64,000 bases of DNA, taken from contig DATIDV010000020.1 of assembly GCA_035456105.1 (NCBI GenBank), forward strand, positions 79,645 through 143,644, written 5' to 3'. Position numbers and translations under genes: made by a program. Source of the stretch: Viridibacterium sp035456105. Lineage in GTDB: Bacteria > Pseudomonadota > Gammaproteobacteria > Burkholderiales > Rhodocyclaceae. Every line of letters begins with the position of its first letter. Positions within the stretch are counted from its first letter, which is position 1. The notes beneath the pieces are model-generated. The model worked only from the letters and a program-made list of their open reading frames with translations. It did not search any database and had not been told where the DNA came from. Shown in pieces: positions 16,310 through 25,385 of the stretch.

Positions 16310-17662
16310 ATGGGGCGCAAATATTTCGGCACGGACGGCGTGCGTGGCCGCGTCGGCGATGCACCGATCACACCTGATTTTGTCATGCGTTTGGGATACG
16401 CTGCGGGCAAGACCCTTGTTGCGCGCGAGAAGTTGAAAGAGGGGGAGCACCCGGCTGTGTTGATTGGCAAGGACACACGTATTTCCGGCTACATGCTGGA
16501 AGCCGCTCTGGAGGCTGGGTTCAATGCTGCAGGTGTCGACGTGATGCTGGCGGGCCCGATTCCGACGCCTGCTGTGGCTTATCTGACGCGCGCACTGCGT
16601 TTGCAGGCGGGGGTTGTTATCTCCGCCTCACACAACCCCTATTTTGACAATGGCATAAAGTTTTTTTCGGCAAATGGCACGAAATTGCCGGACGCGGTTG
16701 AGGCGGAAATCGAGGCTCACCTCCATGAACCCATGGGCTGTTCTGATTCCGCACAGCTGGGCAGGGCTCGCCGCATTGACGACGCCGCCGGGCGCTATAT
16801 CGAGTTCTGCAAGAGCACTTTTCCGAACGATCTGGATTTGCGCGGGCTCAAAATTGCTGTCGATTGTGCCAATGGAGCGGCCTACAAGATCGCACCAAAA
16901 GTCTTTCACGAACTCGGAGCTGACGTGGTCGCGGTAGGTGTGGAGCCGAGCGGTCGCAATATCAATGACGGCGTGGGTGCTACCGTTCCGAAGAATCTGA
17001 GCGCGGCCGTACTAAGCAGCCATGCTGATATCGGTATCTCGCTTGACGGAGATGCTGACCGCCTGATGATGTGCGATAGCGCAGGCGAAATCTATGACGG
17101 CGACAAATTGTTGTACGTCATTGCCAAGGCGCAGCACGCGCAGGGACTACTCGATGGTGTCGTTGGAACGCTGATGAGCAATCTGGGTTTCGAGCATGCC
17201 ATCAGGCGCCTTAACGTGCCGTTTCATCGCGCCAAAGTGGGTGACCGTTATGTTCTGGAGAAGATGGCAGAGACCGGCTGCAAGCTTGGCGGCGAGAACT
17301 CGGGTCATATCATCTGCCTGGACAGGCATACCACTGGCGACGGTATCGTTTCCGCGCTGCAGGTTCTGGCCTCCCTCCGGCAGACCGGTCAGACGCTGGC
17401 GCAGGCCTGCAGCGATCTGACCTTTTATCCGCAACGTCTGATTAATGTGCGCATGGCAGCAGGTTTTGACTGGGCGGCAAACGCGGGCATTCAGTCCGCC
17501 CACGACAGCGCGGTAAAAGAGCTGGGTGATGCGGGGCGTGTATTGTTGCGGCCCTCTGGAACCGAGCCGTTATTGCGCGTGATGGTGGAGGGCAGCGAGG
17601 CGGAAAAGGTTGAGCGTCTGGCGCGCGATATTGCCGATGCAGTCTCGCAAGCGGTCGCCTGA
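16310..17662 (+). CDS. glmM: Phosphoglucosamine mutase
   Basis: Interconverts glucosamine-6-phosphate and glucosamine-1-phosphate on the route to UDP-GlcNAc, peptidoglycan and LPS. The 450 residues are family length. Seen are FGTDGVRG at the N-terminus, the phosphoserine loop ISASHNPY (S107), the metal loop DGDADR and the phosphate-binding RPSGTEPLLRVMVEG. An AAGGA site precedes the ATG. Many relatives have tpiA between glmM and secG; here the two are separated only by a promoter region. Confidence 0.97.
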   Translation: MGRKYFGTDGVRGRVGDAPITPDFVMRLGYAAGKTLVAREKLKEGEHPAVLIGKDTRISGYMLEAALEAGFNAAGVDVMLAGPIPTPAVAYLTRALRLQAGVVISASHNPYFDNGIKFFSANGTKLPDAVEAEIEAHLHEPMGCSDSAQLGRARRIDDAAGRYIEFCKSTFPNDLDLRGLKIAVDCANGAAYKIAPKVFHELGADVVAVGVEPSGRNINDGVGATVPKNLSAAVLSSHADIGISLDGDADRLMMCDSAGEIYDGDKLLYVIAKAQHAQGLLDGVVGTLMSNLGFEHAIRRLNVPFHRAKVGDRYVLEKMAETGCKLGGENSGHIICLDRHTTGDGIVSALQVLASLRQTGQTLAQACSDLTFYPQRLINVRMAAGFDWAANAGIQSAHDSAVKELGDAGRVLLRPSGTEPLLRVMVEGSEAEKVERLARDIADAVSQAVA

Positions 17663-17704
17663 CGGCAGGAAGATAATTCTTTCCCCAGAATAGTGCGTGA
17701 ATCC

Positions 17705-17733
17705 TTGACCGGGGCTGATGTCATAGCTACAAT
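17705..17733 (+). promoter_or_regulatory. Sigma-70-type promoter of secG
   Basis: TTGACC (17705-17710), 17-base spacer, TACAAT (17728-17733), about 27 bases upstream of the secG ATG. Both boxes match the consensus at five of six positions. Confidence 0.8.
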
Positions 17734-17760
17734 TCTGCTTCTTTTTTCGGCCCGGAAATC

Positions 17761-18105
17761 ATGGGAAGCTTCTGGTTCAGTCTCATCCTCGTCGTGCACG
17801 TCATCGTTGGCCTTTCGGTCATCGTGTTCGTCCTGCTGCAGCATGGCAAGGGTGCAGATGTAGGCGCTTCCTTCGGTGGTGGTGCATCGGGCAGCCTGTT
17901 TGGTGCTTCCGGTTCTGCGAACTTCCTCAGTCGCACAACCTCGATTCTCGCTACCCTGTTTTTCCTGACCAGCCTGACGCTGACTTATCTGGCCAGCCAT
18001 CGCACGGCGACGTCTTCAAGCGTTCTCGATACGATGACTGAACAGTCTGCTCCGGTGGCTGCGCCTGCAGCTTCGGCGCCGCAGTCTGGCGATATTCCAA
18101 AGTAA
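17761..18105 (+). CDS. secG: Preprotein translocase subunit SecG
   Basis: Small inner-membrane subunit that assists SecYEG protein export. It has 114 residues, two membrane segments (about 3-24 and 55-75) and the conserved loop GKGADVGASFGGGASGSLFGASGS between them. The Ala/Ser/Pro-rich tail is variable in the family. It has its own promoter, and the tRNA-Leu gene follows. Confidence 0.96.
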   Translation: MGSFWFSLILVVHVIVGLSVIVFVLLQHGKGADVGASFGGGASGSLFGASGSANFLSRTTSILATLFFLTSLTLTYLASHRTATSSSVLDTMTEQSAPVAAPAASAPQSGDIPK

Positions 18106-18153
18106 TCGGAATTCGGGTGTTGTTGTAAAGGCGCAATAGACGTTTCTTGTTGC

Positions 18154-18182
18154 TTGGCAGCAAAAACGGCGCCGAGTATAAT
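18154..18182 (+). promoter_or_regulatory. Strong sigma-70-type promoter of the tRNA-Leu gene
   Basis: TTGGCA (18154-18159), 17-base spacer and a perfect TATAAT (18177-18182), ending 18 bases before the tRNA. A short hairpin, CGCTCA-GTTT-TGAGCG (18184-18199), abuts the mature 5' end and would be in the trimmed leader. Confidence 0.85.
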
Positions 18183-18200
18183 TCGCTCAGTTTTGAGCGT

Positions 18201-18285
18201 GCCGACGTGGTGAAATTGGTAGACACGCCATCTTGAGGGGGTGGTGGCGCAAGCTGTGTGAGTTCGAGTCTCACCGTCGGCACCA
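18201..18285 (+). tRNA. tRNA-Leu (anticodon GAG)
   Basis: An 85-base tRNA with an encoded CCA end. The acceptor stem GCCGACG / CGTCGGC pairs perfectly. The anticodon stem CCATC / GGTGG encloses loop TTGAGGG, with GAG at 18235-18237, reading CUC and CUU. A long class II variable arm and a T arm with GTTCGAGTC are present. Its location between secG and nuoA is conserved in proteobacteria. Confidence 0.97.
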
Positions 18286-18294
18286 TGAATTCAG

Positions 18295-18319
18295 AACGCC
18301 CGCGCAAGCGGGCGTTTTT
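18295..18319 (+). terminator. Rho-independent terminator after tRNA-Leu
   Basis: Stem AACGCCCGC / GCGGGCGTT with a GCAA tetraloop and trailing TTT. It lies 10 bases after the tRNA and only 47 bases before nuoA. No convincing nuo promoter was seen in that gap, so some read-through or a non-consensus promoter must serve nuo. Confidence 0.9.
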
Positions 18320-18366
18320 CCGATCTCGGCAGTATCTAGTCGGGTCAAACCTGCTGCGGACAGAAA

Positions 18367-18741
18367 ATGCTAGAAAACTACTTCCCGGTGTTGTTGTTCA
18401 TCATCCTTGGGGTAGTCATTGCGGCAGTTCCTGTCGTGCTGGGCTGGGTGATTGCCCCCCACAAGCCCGATGCACAGAAAAACTCCCCGTATGAATGCGG
18501 CTTCGAGGCGTTTGAAGACGCTCGGATGAAGTTCGACGTCCGCTACTACCTGCTTGCTATCCTGTTCATTCTTTTTGATCTCGAAGTGGCATTTTTGCTG
18601 CCTTGGGCGTCGATTCTCAAGGAAATCGCCGCGACGCCATCGTTGCGCGCGTTCGGATTTTTCGAAATGCTGGTTTTCCTTGGCGTACTCATCGTCGGTT
18701 ATGTGTATGTCTGGAAAAAGGGCGCGCTGGACTGGGAGTAA
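18367..18741 (+). CDS. nuoA: NADH-quinone oxidoreductase subunit A
   Basis: Membrane subunit at the junction between the peripheral and membrane arms of complex I. It has 124 residues and three membrane segments. The conserved loop PYECGFEAFEDARMKFDVRYY carries the cysteine implicated in the active/deactive state, followed by ILFDLEVAFLLPWA. It is first of 14 contiguous nuo genes that encode the whole proton-pumping NADH dehydrogenase. Confidence 0.97.
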   Translation: MLENYFPVLLFIILGVVIAAVPVVLGWVIAPHKPDAQKNSPYECGFEAFEDARMKFDVRYYLLAILFILFDLEVAFLLPWASILKEIAATPSLRAFGFFEMLVFLGVLIVGYVYVWKKGALDWE

Positions 18742-18779
18742 CCCTGGTCCGCGTCAACACTTGATTTGAGGAAATCGCC

Positions 18780-19256
18780 GTGAGCATCGAAGGCGTCTTT
18801 CGCGAGGGTTTTGTCACAACCTCCATGGATACGGTCATCAACTGGACACGTACCGGTTCGCTGTGGCCCATGACATTCGGTTTGGCGTGCTGTGCGGTGG
18901 AGATGATCCACGCAGGCTGTGCGCGGTACGACCTGGATCGCTTTGGCGTAGTGTTTCGCCCGAGCCCGCGCCAGTCTGATCTGATGATCGTTGCCGGCAC
19001 GCTGTGCAACAAGATGGCTCCCGCATTGCGTAAGGTCTACGATCAGATGGCCGAACCACGCTGGGTGATCTCGATGGGCTCATGCGCCAATGGCGGCGGC
19101 TACTATCATTATTCCTATTCCGTCGTGCGCGGTTGCGATCGCATCGTGCCGGTGGATGTGTATGTGCCGGGTTGTCCACCGACGGCCGAAGCTTTGCTCT
19201 ACGGGATCGTGCAATTGCAGAACAAGATCAAACGTACCAATACCATCGCTCGTTGA
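18780..19256 (+). CDS. nuoB: NADH-quinone oxidoreductase subunit B
   Basis: Peripheral-arm subunit that holds the terminal 4Fe-4S cluster N2, which passes electrons to quinone. It has 158 residues. The cluster cysteines are seen in FGLACCAVEM, SMGSCANGG and YVPGCPPTAEALL. The GTG start at 18780 follows GAGGAAA, 38 bases after nuoA. Confidence 0.97.
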   Translation: MSIEGVFREGFVTTSMDTVINWTRTGSLWPMTFGLACCAVEMIHAGCARYDLDRFGVVFRPSPRQSDLMIVAGTLCNKMAPALRKVYDQMAEPRWVISMGSCANGGGYYHYSYSVVRGCDRIVPVDVYVPGCPPTAEALLYGIVQLQNKIKRTNTIAR

Positions 19257-19339
19257 GCGCAGCAGCACGATGTTGCCGCTCGATATTGCTGGATTTTTAC
19301 TGGCAGCTTCACTGAACTAATCACTGGACTGACATCTGC

Positions 19340-19945
19340 ATGAGTTCAAGGCTGGAAAGACTGATTGCTGCGTTGAATGTCGCGCTTGAAGGGCGTGGCG
19401 TTTCACTGGTGGAGGATCGCCGCGAGGTAACGTTGGAGGTTAGCGGTACGGACTATCTGTCCGTAGCCGAGCTGTTGCGCGATGACCCGAGTCTGCGTTT
19501 CGAGCAATTGGTAGACCTTTGTGGTGTCGACTACGCAAGCTATGAAGCGCCGCGCACCAATACACGTCGTTATGCGGCTGTCCTGCAGTTGCTGTCCGTC
19601 TCGCATAACTGGCGAGCGCGTCTGCGTGTTCACGCGGATGAGGACGCGTTTCCCGTTGTCGCTTCTGTCGTACCGGTATGGCCTTCTGCCAACTGGTTCG
19701 AACGTGAGGCTTTCGATCTCTACGGCATAATGTTTGAGGGGCATCCGGATTTGCGTCGCATCCTGACCGACTACGGTTTTGTCGGCCATCCTTTCCGCAA
19801 AGATTTCCCGATTTCCGGTTATATGGAAATGCGTTATGACCCGGAGCAGGGCCGCGTGATCTATCAGCCTGTCACCATCGCACCGCGCGAAGTAACGCCA
19901 CGCATCGTGCGCGAAGGCAGCTATGGGGATGTTGAACATGGCTGA
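19340..19945 (+). CDS. nuoC: NADH-quinone oxidoreductase subunit C
   Basis: The 30-kDa-type peripheral subunit that packs against NuoD. It has 201 residues with the signature EREAFDLYGIMFEGHPDLRRIL and the downstream YGFVGHPFRKDFPISGY. It is separate from nuoD here, not fused as in E. coli NuoCD. The 83-base gap after nuoB holds no recognised feature. Confidence 0.96.
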   Translation: MSSRLERLIAALNVALEGRGVSLVEDRREVTLEVSGTDYLSVAELLRDDPSLRFEQLVDLCGVDYASYEAPRTNTRRYAAVLQLLSVSHNWRARLRVHADEDAFPVVASVVPVWPSANWFEREAFDLYGIMFEGHPDLRRILTDYGFVGHPFRKDFPISGYMEMRYDPEQGRVIYQPVTIAPREVTPRIVREGSYGDVEHG

Positions 19946-21191
19946 AATCCGTAACTACACGATCAACTTCGGTCCGCAGCATCCGTCTGCACACGGTGTG
20001 TTGCGCTTGGTGCTGGAACTCGACGGGGAAGTGGTCGAGCGCGCCGATCCGCACGTCGGTCTGCTGCATCGTGGAACCGAAAAGCTCGCCGAGACGCGTA
20101 CCTGGATTCAGTCCGTGCCGTACATGGATCGTCTCGACTACGTCTCGATGATGTGCAACGAGCATGCTTACTGCATGGCCATCGAGAAGCTGCTGGGCAT
20201 CGAAGTGCCGACACGTGCGCAGTACATCCGCGTGATGTTCGACGAGATCACGCGCATCCTGAATCATCTGCTGAACATTGGCACGCACGCGCTCGACATC
20301 GGCGCAATGACGATGGTGCTGTACACCTTCCGTGAGCGCGAAGATCTCATGGATGCATACGAGGCCGTTTCCGGCGCGCGCATGCATGCGGCTTACTATC
20401 GGCCGGGTGGTGTATATCGCGACCTGCCGGACGCGATGCCAAAGTACGAACAATCGAAGTTCAAGAGCGCGTCAACGGTCAAGCAACTCAACGAATCGCG
20501 CGAAGGCTCGTTGCTGGACTTCCTCGAAGACTTCGTCACGCGTTTCCCTAAGCTGATCGACGAGTATCACACGCTGTTGACGGACAACCGTATCTGGAAA
20601 CAGCGCACGGTTGATATCGGCATCGTGACACCCGAGCGTGCGCTGGCGCTGGGCTTTACCGGGCCAATGCTGCGTGGCTCGGGCGTCGAGTGGGATTTGC
20701 GTCGCAAACAGCCATACGAAGTTTACGATCAGCTTGCTTTCGATATTCCTGTCGGAGTGAATGGCGACTGTTACGACCGTTACCTGTGCCGCATGGAAGA
20801 GATGCGGCAGAGCAATCGCATCATCCAGCAATGCATTACGTGGCTGCGTGCGAATCCCGGGCCAGTCATGATTGGCAGTCACAAGGTGGCGCCGCCTTCG
20901 CGCGAGAAGATGAAGGAAAACATGGAGGAGCTGATTCATCACTTCAAGCTCTTCACGGAAGGCATTCATGTGCCGCAAGGCGAGGTGTACTCCGCTGTTG
21001 AACATCCGAAGGGTGAGTTCGGCGTGTATGCCGTCTCCGATGGCGCCAACAAGCCTTATCGTCTGAAGTTGCGTGCGCCCGGCTTTGCTCACCTCAGCGC
21101 GATGGATGAATTGTCGCGCGGCCACATGATTGCTGACGTGGTTGCCATCATCGGCACCATGGACATCGTTTTCGGCGAAATCGATCGCTAA
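19938..21191 (+). CDS. nuoD: NADH-quinone oxidoreductase subunit D
   Basis: The 49-kDa-type subunit lining the quinone cavity with NuoB. The ATG at 19938 (MAEIRNYTINFGPQHPSAHG) is preferred over in-frame ATGs at 19923 and 19929 because it matches the family N-terminus; it gives 417 residues and overlaps nuoC by eight bases. Seen are the quinone-site histidine in FGPQHPSAHG, the RADPHVGLLHRGTEK loop and the C-terminal DIVFGEIDR. Confidence 0.96.
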   Translation: MAEIRNYTINFGPQHPSAHGVLRLVLELDGEVVERADPHVGLLHRGTEKLAETRTWIQSVPYMDRLDYVSMMCNEHAYCMAIEKLLGIEVPTRAQYIRVMFDEITRILNHLLNIGTHALDIGAMTMVLYTFREREDLMDAYEAVSGARMHAAYYRPGGVYRDLPDAMPKYEQSKFKSASTVKQLNESREGSLLDFLEDFVTRFPKLIDEYHTLLTDNRIWKQRTVDIGIVTPERALALGFTGPMLRGSGVEWDLRRKQPYEVYDQLAFDIPVGVNGDCYDRYLCRMEEMRQSNRIIQQCITWLRANPGPVMIGSHKVAPPSREKMKENMEELIHHFKLFTEGIHVPQGEVYSAVEHPKGEFGVYAVSDGANKPYRLKLRAPGFAHLSAMDELSRGHMIADVVAIIGTMDIVFGEIDR

Positions 21192-21211
21192 GCGACAGAC
21201 AAGAGAAACAT

Positions 21212-21688
21212 ATGCTGAGCGCAGACTCCCTGCAGAAAATTGACCGCGAAGTCGCCAAGTATCCGGCCGACCAGAAGCAGTCGGCCATCATGGCTGCCCT
21301 GCGCATTGCGCAGCAGGAAAAAGGCTGGTTGCCGAACGACGTGATTGCGTTCGTTTCGGAATACCTTGGCATGCCGGCGATTGCCGGGCTGGAAGTGGCC
21401 ACCTTCTACAATATGTATGACCTGAAGCCGGTTGGCGCGCACAAGCTGACTGTGTGTACCAACCTGCCGTGTGTCCTGTCTGGTGGTGTCGAAGCGGCCG
21501 AGTACATCAAGGAGAAGCTAGGCATCGGTTTCAACGAGACGACTGCCGACGGCAGGTTCACGCTGAAAGAGGGCGAGTGCATGGGGGCTTGCGGTGACGC
21601 GCCGGTCATTCTGGATAACAACCATCGCATGTGCAGTCGCATGGATCGCACTAAGATCGACGCACTGATCGCGGAGTTGTCGAAATGA
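21212..21688 (+). CDS. nuoE: NADH-quinone oxidoreductase subunit E
   Basis: Thioredoxin-fold subunit of the NADH-oxidising module that carries the 2Fe-2S cluster N1a. It has 158 residues. The four cluster cysteines are in CTNLPC and CMGACGDAP. It overlaps nuoF by four bases (ATGA), indicating coupled translation of the E-F module. Confidence 0.97.
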   Translation: MLSADSLQKIDREVAKYPADQKQSAIMAALRIAQQEKGWLPNDVIAFVSEYLGMPAIAGLEVATFYNMYDLKPVGAHKLTVCTNLPCVLSGGVEAAEYIKEKLGIGFNETTADGRFTLKEGECMGACGDAPVILDNNHRMCSRMDRTKIDALIAELSK

Positions 21689-23043
21689 GCGATACCGTTT
21701 CGACCGACAACCTCTCTGCGCCTGTGGCGGCGCCATCGGGCTACGGCATTATTCTCGATGGTATTGCTGGCGAGAACACCTGGCGCCTTGATGACTACAT
21801 CAAGCGCAATGGTTACGACGCGCTGAAGAAGATCCTTTCCAACGGCATCAAGCCTGACGAAATCATTGCCGAACTGAAGAAGTCAGCTTTGCGCGGTCGC
21901 GGTGGGGCGGGTTTTCCGACGGGTTTGAAGTGGAGCTTCATGCCGCGTGCCTTTCCCGGTGCGAAGTATGTCGTATGCAATTCGGATGAGGGCGAGCCCG
22001 GTACATTCAAGGACCGCGACATCCTGCGCTATAACCCGCACGCGCTGATCGAAGGCATGATCATCGCCGGCTACGCGATGGGTAGTGGCGTGGGTTACAA
22101 CTACATTCACGGCGAGATCTTCGCCGAGTACGACCGCTTTGAAGAGGCGCTTGCCGAGGCGCGTGCCGCGGGCTTGCTGGGCAAGAATATTCTTGGTTCG
22201 GAATTCAGCTTCGAGTTGTATGCGCACCACGGTTACGGCGCCTACATCTGCGGTGAAGAAACGGCACTGCTTGAGTCGCTCGAAGGCAAGAAGGGCCAGC
22301 CGCGCTTCAAGCCGCCTTTTCCCGCGAGCTTTGGTCTTTACGGCAAGCCGACGACGATCAATAACACTGAGACCTTTGCGTCCGTGCCTTATATCGTTCG
22401 CAATGGTGGCGATGCTTTTCTGAATCTGGGCAAGCCGAACAATGGCGGCACCAAGCTGTTCTCGGTTTCGGGGCATGTGAACAAACCGGGTAACTACGAA
22501 ATTCCGCTCGGTACGCCATTCTCCGTATTGCTTGAAATGGCCGGTGGCATGCGCGGTGGTCGCAAGTTGAAGGCCGTGATTCCTGGTGGATCATCAGCAC
22601 CGGTACTGCCGGCGGACATCATGATGGCCACGACGATGGACTACGACGCCATTGCCAAGGCGGGCTCCATGCTTGGTTCGGGTGCCGTGATCGTGATGGA
22701 CGAGACGACCTGTATGGTCAAGGCGCTGGAGCGCCTGGCCTATTTCTATTTCGAGGAGTCGTGTGGGCAGTGCACACCGTGCCGCGAAGGTACGGGCTGG
22801 CTGTATCGCATCATTCATCGTATCGAAAGTGGCTTGGGGCGTCAGGAAGATCTGGACGTGCTGGACAACGTCGCCGAGAACATCATGGGCCGCACGATCT
22901 GCGCACTGGGTGATGCTGCAGCGATGCCAGTGCGCAGCTTCATCAAGCACTTCCGTGCCGAATTCCAGTATCACGTCGATAACAAAAGCTGTGTCGTGCC
23001 GCCTGAAGTGCAGCGCGAAGGCAGCAAGATTTATGTGGGTTGA
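21685..23043 (+). CDS. nuoF: NADH-quinone oxidoreductase subunit F
   Basis: Holds FMN, the NADH site and cluster N3, the electron entry point of complex I. It has 452 residues. Seen are the glycine-rich nucleotide loop GRGGAGFPTGLKW, the FMN/NADH segment CGEETALLESLEG, and the cluster motif ESCGQCTPCREGT with a later cysteine in RTICALGD. Confidence 0.97.
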   Translation: MSDTVSTDNLSAPVAAPSGYGIILDGIAGENTWRLDDYIKRNGYDALKKILSNGIKPDEIIAELKKSALRGRGGAGFPTGLKWSFMPRAFPGAKYVVCNSDEGEPGTFKDRDILRYNPHALIEGMIIAGYAMGSGVGYNYIHGEIFAEYDRFEEALAEARAAGLLGKNILGSEFSFELYAHHGYGAYICGEETALLESLEGKKGQPRFKPPFPASFGLYGKPTTINNTETFASVPYIVRNGGDAFLNLGKPNNGGTKLFSVSGHVNKPGNYEIPLGTPFSVLLEMAGGMRGGRKLKAVIPGGSSAPVLPADIMMATTMDYDAIAKAGSMLGSGAVIVMDETTCMVKALERLAYFYFEESCGQCTPCREGTGWLYRIIHRIESGLGRQEDLDVLDNVAENIMGRTICALGDAAAMPVRSFIKHFRAEFQYHVDNKSCVVPPEVQREGSKIYVG

Positions 23044-23048
23044 TACAG

Positions 23049-25385
23049 ATGCTTGAGATTGAAATCGACGGCAACAAGGTTGAGGTGGCCGATGGCAGCA
23101 CCGTCATGGATGCAGCCAACAAGGCGGGTACCTACATACCGCATTTCTGCTATCACAAGAAGTTGTCGATTGCGGCGAACTGCCGCATGTGTCTCGTTGA
23201 GGTAGAGAAAGCGCCCAAGGCACTGCCAGCGTGTGCCACGCCCGTTACGCCCGGCATGAAAGTCACGACGCATTCCGAGAAGGCCGTGAAGGCGCAGAAA
23301 TCCGTCATGGAGTTCCTGCTGATCAATCACCCGCTGGATTGCCCGATCTGCGATCAGGGCGGAGAGTGTCAGCTGCAGGATCTGGCTGTCGGTTACGGCA
23401 GCTCGGCATCGCGCTACAAGGAAGAGAAGCGCGTCGTCTTCAACAAGAATCTCGGTGCGCTGGTGTCCACTGACATGACGCGCTGCATTCACTGCACGCG
23501 CTGTGTGCGCTTCGGTCAGGAAGTCGCCGGCATCATGGAGCTCGGTATGGCCGGCCGTGGTGAGCATTCGGAGATTCAGGCGTTCGTGGATCGCACGGTC
23601 GACTCCGAACTGTCGGGCAATATGATAGATCTGTGCCCGGTTGGCGCGTTGACATCGAAGCCGTTCCGCTTCGCCGCACGTACCTGGGAGCTGGCACGTC
23701 GCAAGTCCGTCAGCCCGCACGATTCTCTGGGCAGCAATCTGATCGTGCAGACCAAACTCGACGAAGTGAAGCGTGTGCTACCGCTCGAGAACGAAGAGAT
23801 CAACGAATGCTGGCTGTCCGATAAGGACCGTTTCTCCTACGAAGGTTTGAAGGCTGATGATCGCCTGAGCGTGCCGCAGATCAAGCACGGAGGCGAATGG
23901 CATAAGGTCGATTGGCAGACTGCGCTTGAGTACGTCTCGAAGACGCTCAAGGACATCATCGCGAATCATGGTGCGGACAATGTCGGCGCCTTGTTGTCAC
24001 CGCACAGCACTCTGGAAGAGTTGTATCTCGCTCAGAAGCTGGTACGTGGACTGGGCAGCGACAATGTTGACTTCCGTCTGCGTCAAAGCGACTTTGCGCT
24101 GGACGGCAAGCTCGCAGGGGCTCCGTGGCTCGGCATGCCTGTCGCCGATGTCAGTACGCTTGATGCAGCATTGGTCATTGGCAGCTTCCTGCGGAAGGAT
24201 CATCCTCTGTTGGCCCAACGCCTGCGTCGCGCCACACGTCACTACGGTAAAGTCTCACGCATCCATGTGGCGCGCGAAGATTGGCTCATGCCAATTAGTG
24301 CGGAAGCGATCGTATCGCCCGCTGCGCTGGTAAATACACTTGCAGCGGTATTGGGTGCGCTCGCTTCATCGCAGAACGTTTCCGTTTCTGCCGAATGTGC
24401 TGCCCTGGTGTCATTGGCGACGGCTTCGGAAGACGCAACGAAGATCGCGGAAAGCCTCGTTTCTGGCGAAAAGCGCGCAGTGTTCCTCGGTAATCTGGCT
24501 GTTCAACATCCTCAGTACAGCACGCTGCATGTGCTCGCTCAGGAGATCGCGCGCCTCGCCAACGCCAGCTTCGGCGTGATCGGCGAAGCAGCTAATTCGG
24601 TTGGTGGTTATCTGGCTGGCGCCGTGCCGAATTCGGGTGGCAATGTGCGCGGCATGATCGCCGCCGGTCTCAAGGCCTATGTTGTATTGGGTGCCGAGGC
24701 AGAACTGGATATTGCCGATGGAGCGGCCGCACGTGCCGCGCTGGAGGGGGCCGCTTCGGTTATCTATCTCGGCAGTTTTGCAGGCAAGGCACCCGAGTAT
24801 GCGGATGTGATGTTGCCGATCGCTCCATTCGCTGAAACTTCCGGCAGCTTCGTGAATACCGAAGGTCGCCTGCAATCATTCAATGCTGCTGCGAAGCCGC
24901 TTGGTGAAACGCGTCCAGCGTGGAAGGTGTTGCGCGTACTGGGCAACGTGTTGGGGCTTGAAGGTTTTGAGCAAGTGAGTTCCGAAGCCGTGCTTGCGGA
25001 AGTCCTCGGGCTAGGAGAGCCGGCAAGTCGTCTTGGCAATTCCGTGTCCGGCTTCACGCCGAGCGCCTCGCCCGCAGTCACAGGTATGCAGCGTATCGCC
25101 GATGTGCCGATCCACTTCGCCGATCCGCTTGTACGCCGTTCCGTGCCGTTGCAGAAGACACGCGATTCGGCACTCCCGGCCGCGCGCTTGAACCCCGCGC
25201 AGTTGCGTGATCTAGGTGTGGAAGAGGGCGCTCCGATCGCTGTGCGCAGCGCGTCTGGCGAAGTGATTCTCAAAGCCAAGGCTGACGACACATTGCCGCT
25301 CGGCACTGTCCGCGTTTCGGCTGCACACGGCAGTACAGTTGCACTCGGTCCATTGTTTGGTGATTTGACGGTGGAGCCAGCGTAA
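23049..25385 (+). CDS. nuoG: NADH-quinone oxidoreductase subunit G
   Basis: Large iron-sulfur subunit (75-kDa type) carrying clusters N1b, N4 and N5. The ATG at 23049 (MLEIEIDGNKVEVADGSTVMD) gives 778 residues; an overlapping TTG at 23040 is less likely. The N-terminal 2Fe-2S ferredoxin domain has CYHKKLSIAANCRMC. The His-Cys cluster segment HPLDCPICDQGGEC and the CIHCTRCVRF motif follow. The molybdopterin-oxidoreductase-like C-terminal half is poorly conserved, as usual. Confidence 0.96.
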   Translation: MLEIEIDGNKVEVADGSTVMDAANKAGTYIPHFCYHKKLSIAANCRMCLVEVEKAPKALPACATPVTPGMKVTTHSEKAVKAQKSVMEFLLINHPLDCPICDQGGECQLQDLAVGYGSSASRYKEEKRVVFNKNLGALVSTDMTRCIHCTRCVRFGQEVAGIMELGMAGRGEHSEIQAFVDRTVDSELSGNMIDLCPVGALTSKPFRFAARTWELARRKSVSPHDSLGSNLIVQTKLDEVKRVLPLENEEINECWLSDKDRFSYEGLKADDRLSVPQIKHGGEWHKVDWQTALEYVSKTLKDIIANHGADNVGALLSPHSTLEELYLAQKLVRGLGSDNVDFRLRQSDFALDGKLAGAPWLGMPVADVSTLDAALVIGSFLRKDHPLLAQRLRRATRHYGKVSRIHVAREDWLMPISAEAIVSPAALVNTLAAVLGALASSQNVSVSAECAALVSLATASEDATKIAESLVSGEKRAVFLGNLAVQHPQYSTLHVLAQEIARLANASFGVIGEAANSVGGYLAGAVPNSGGNVRGMIAAGLKAYVVLGAEAELDIADGAAARAALEGAASVIYLGSFAGKAPEYADVMLPIAPFAETSGSFVNTEGRLQSFNAAAKPLGETRPAWKVLRVLGNVLGLEGFEQVSSEAVLAEVLGLGEPASRLGNSVSGFTPSASPAVTGMQRIADVPIHFADPLVRRSVPLQKTRDSALPAARLNPAQLRDLGVEEGAPIAVRSASGEVILKAKADDTLPLGTVRVSAAHGSTVALGPLFGDLTVEPA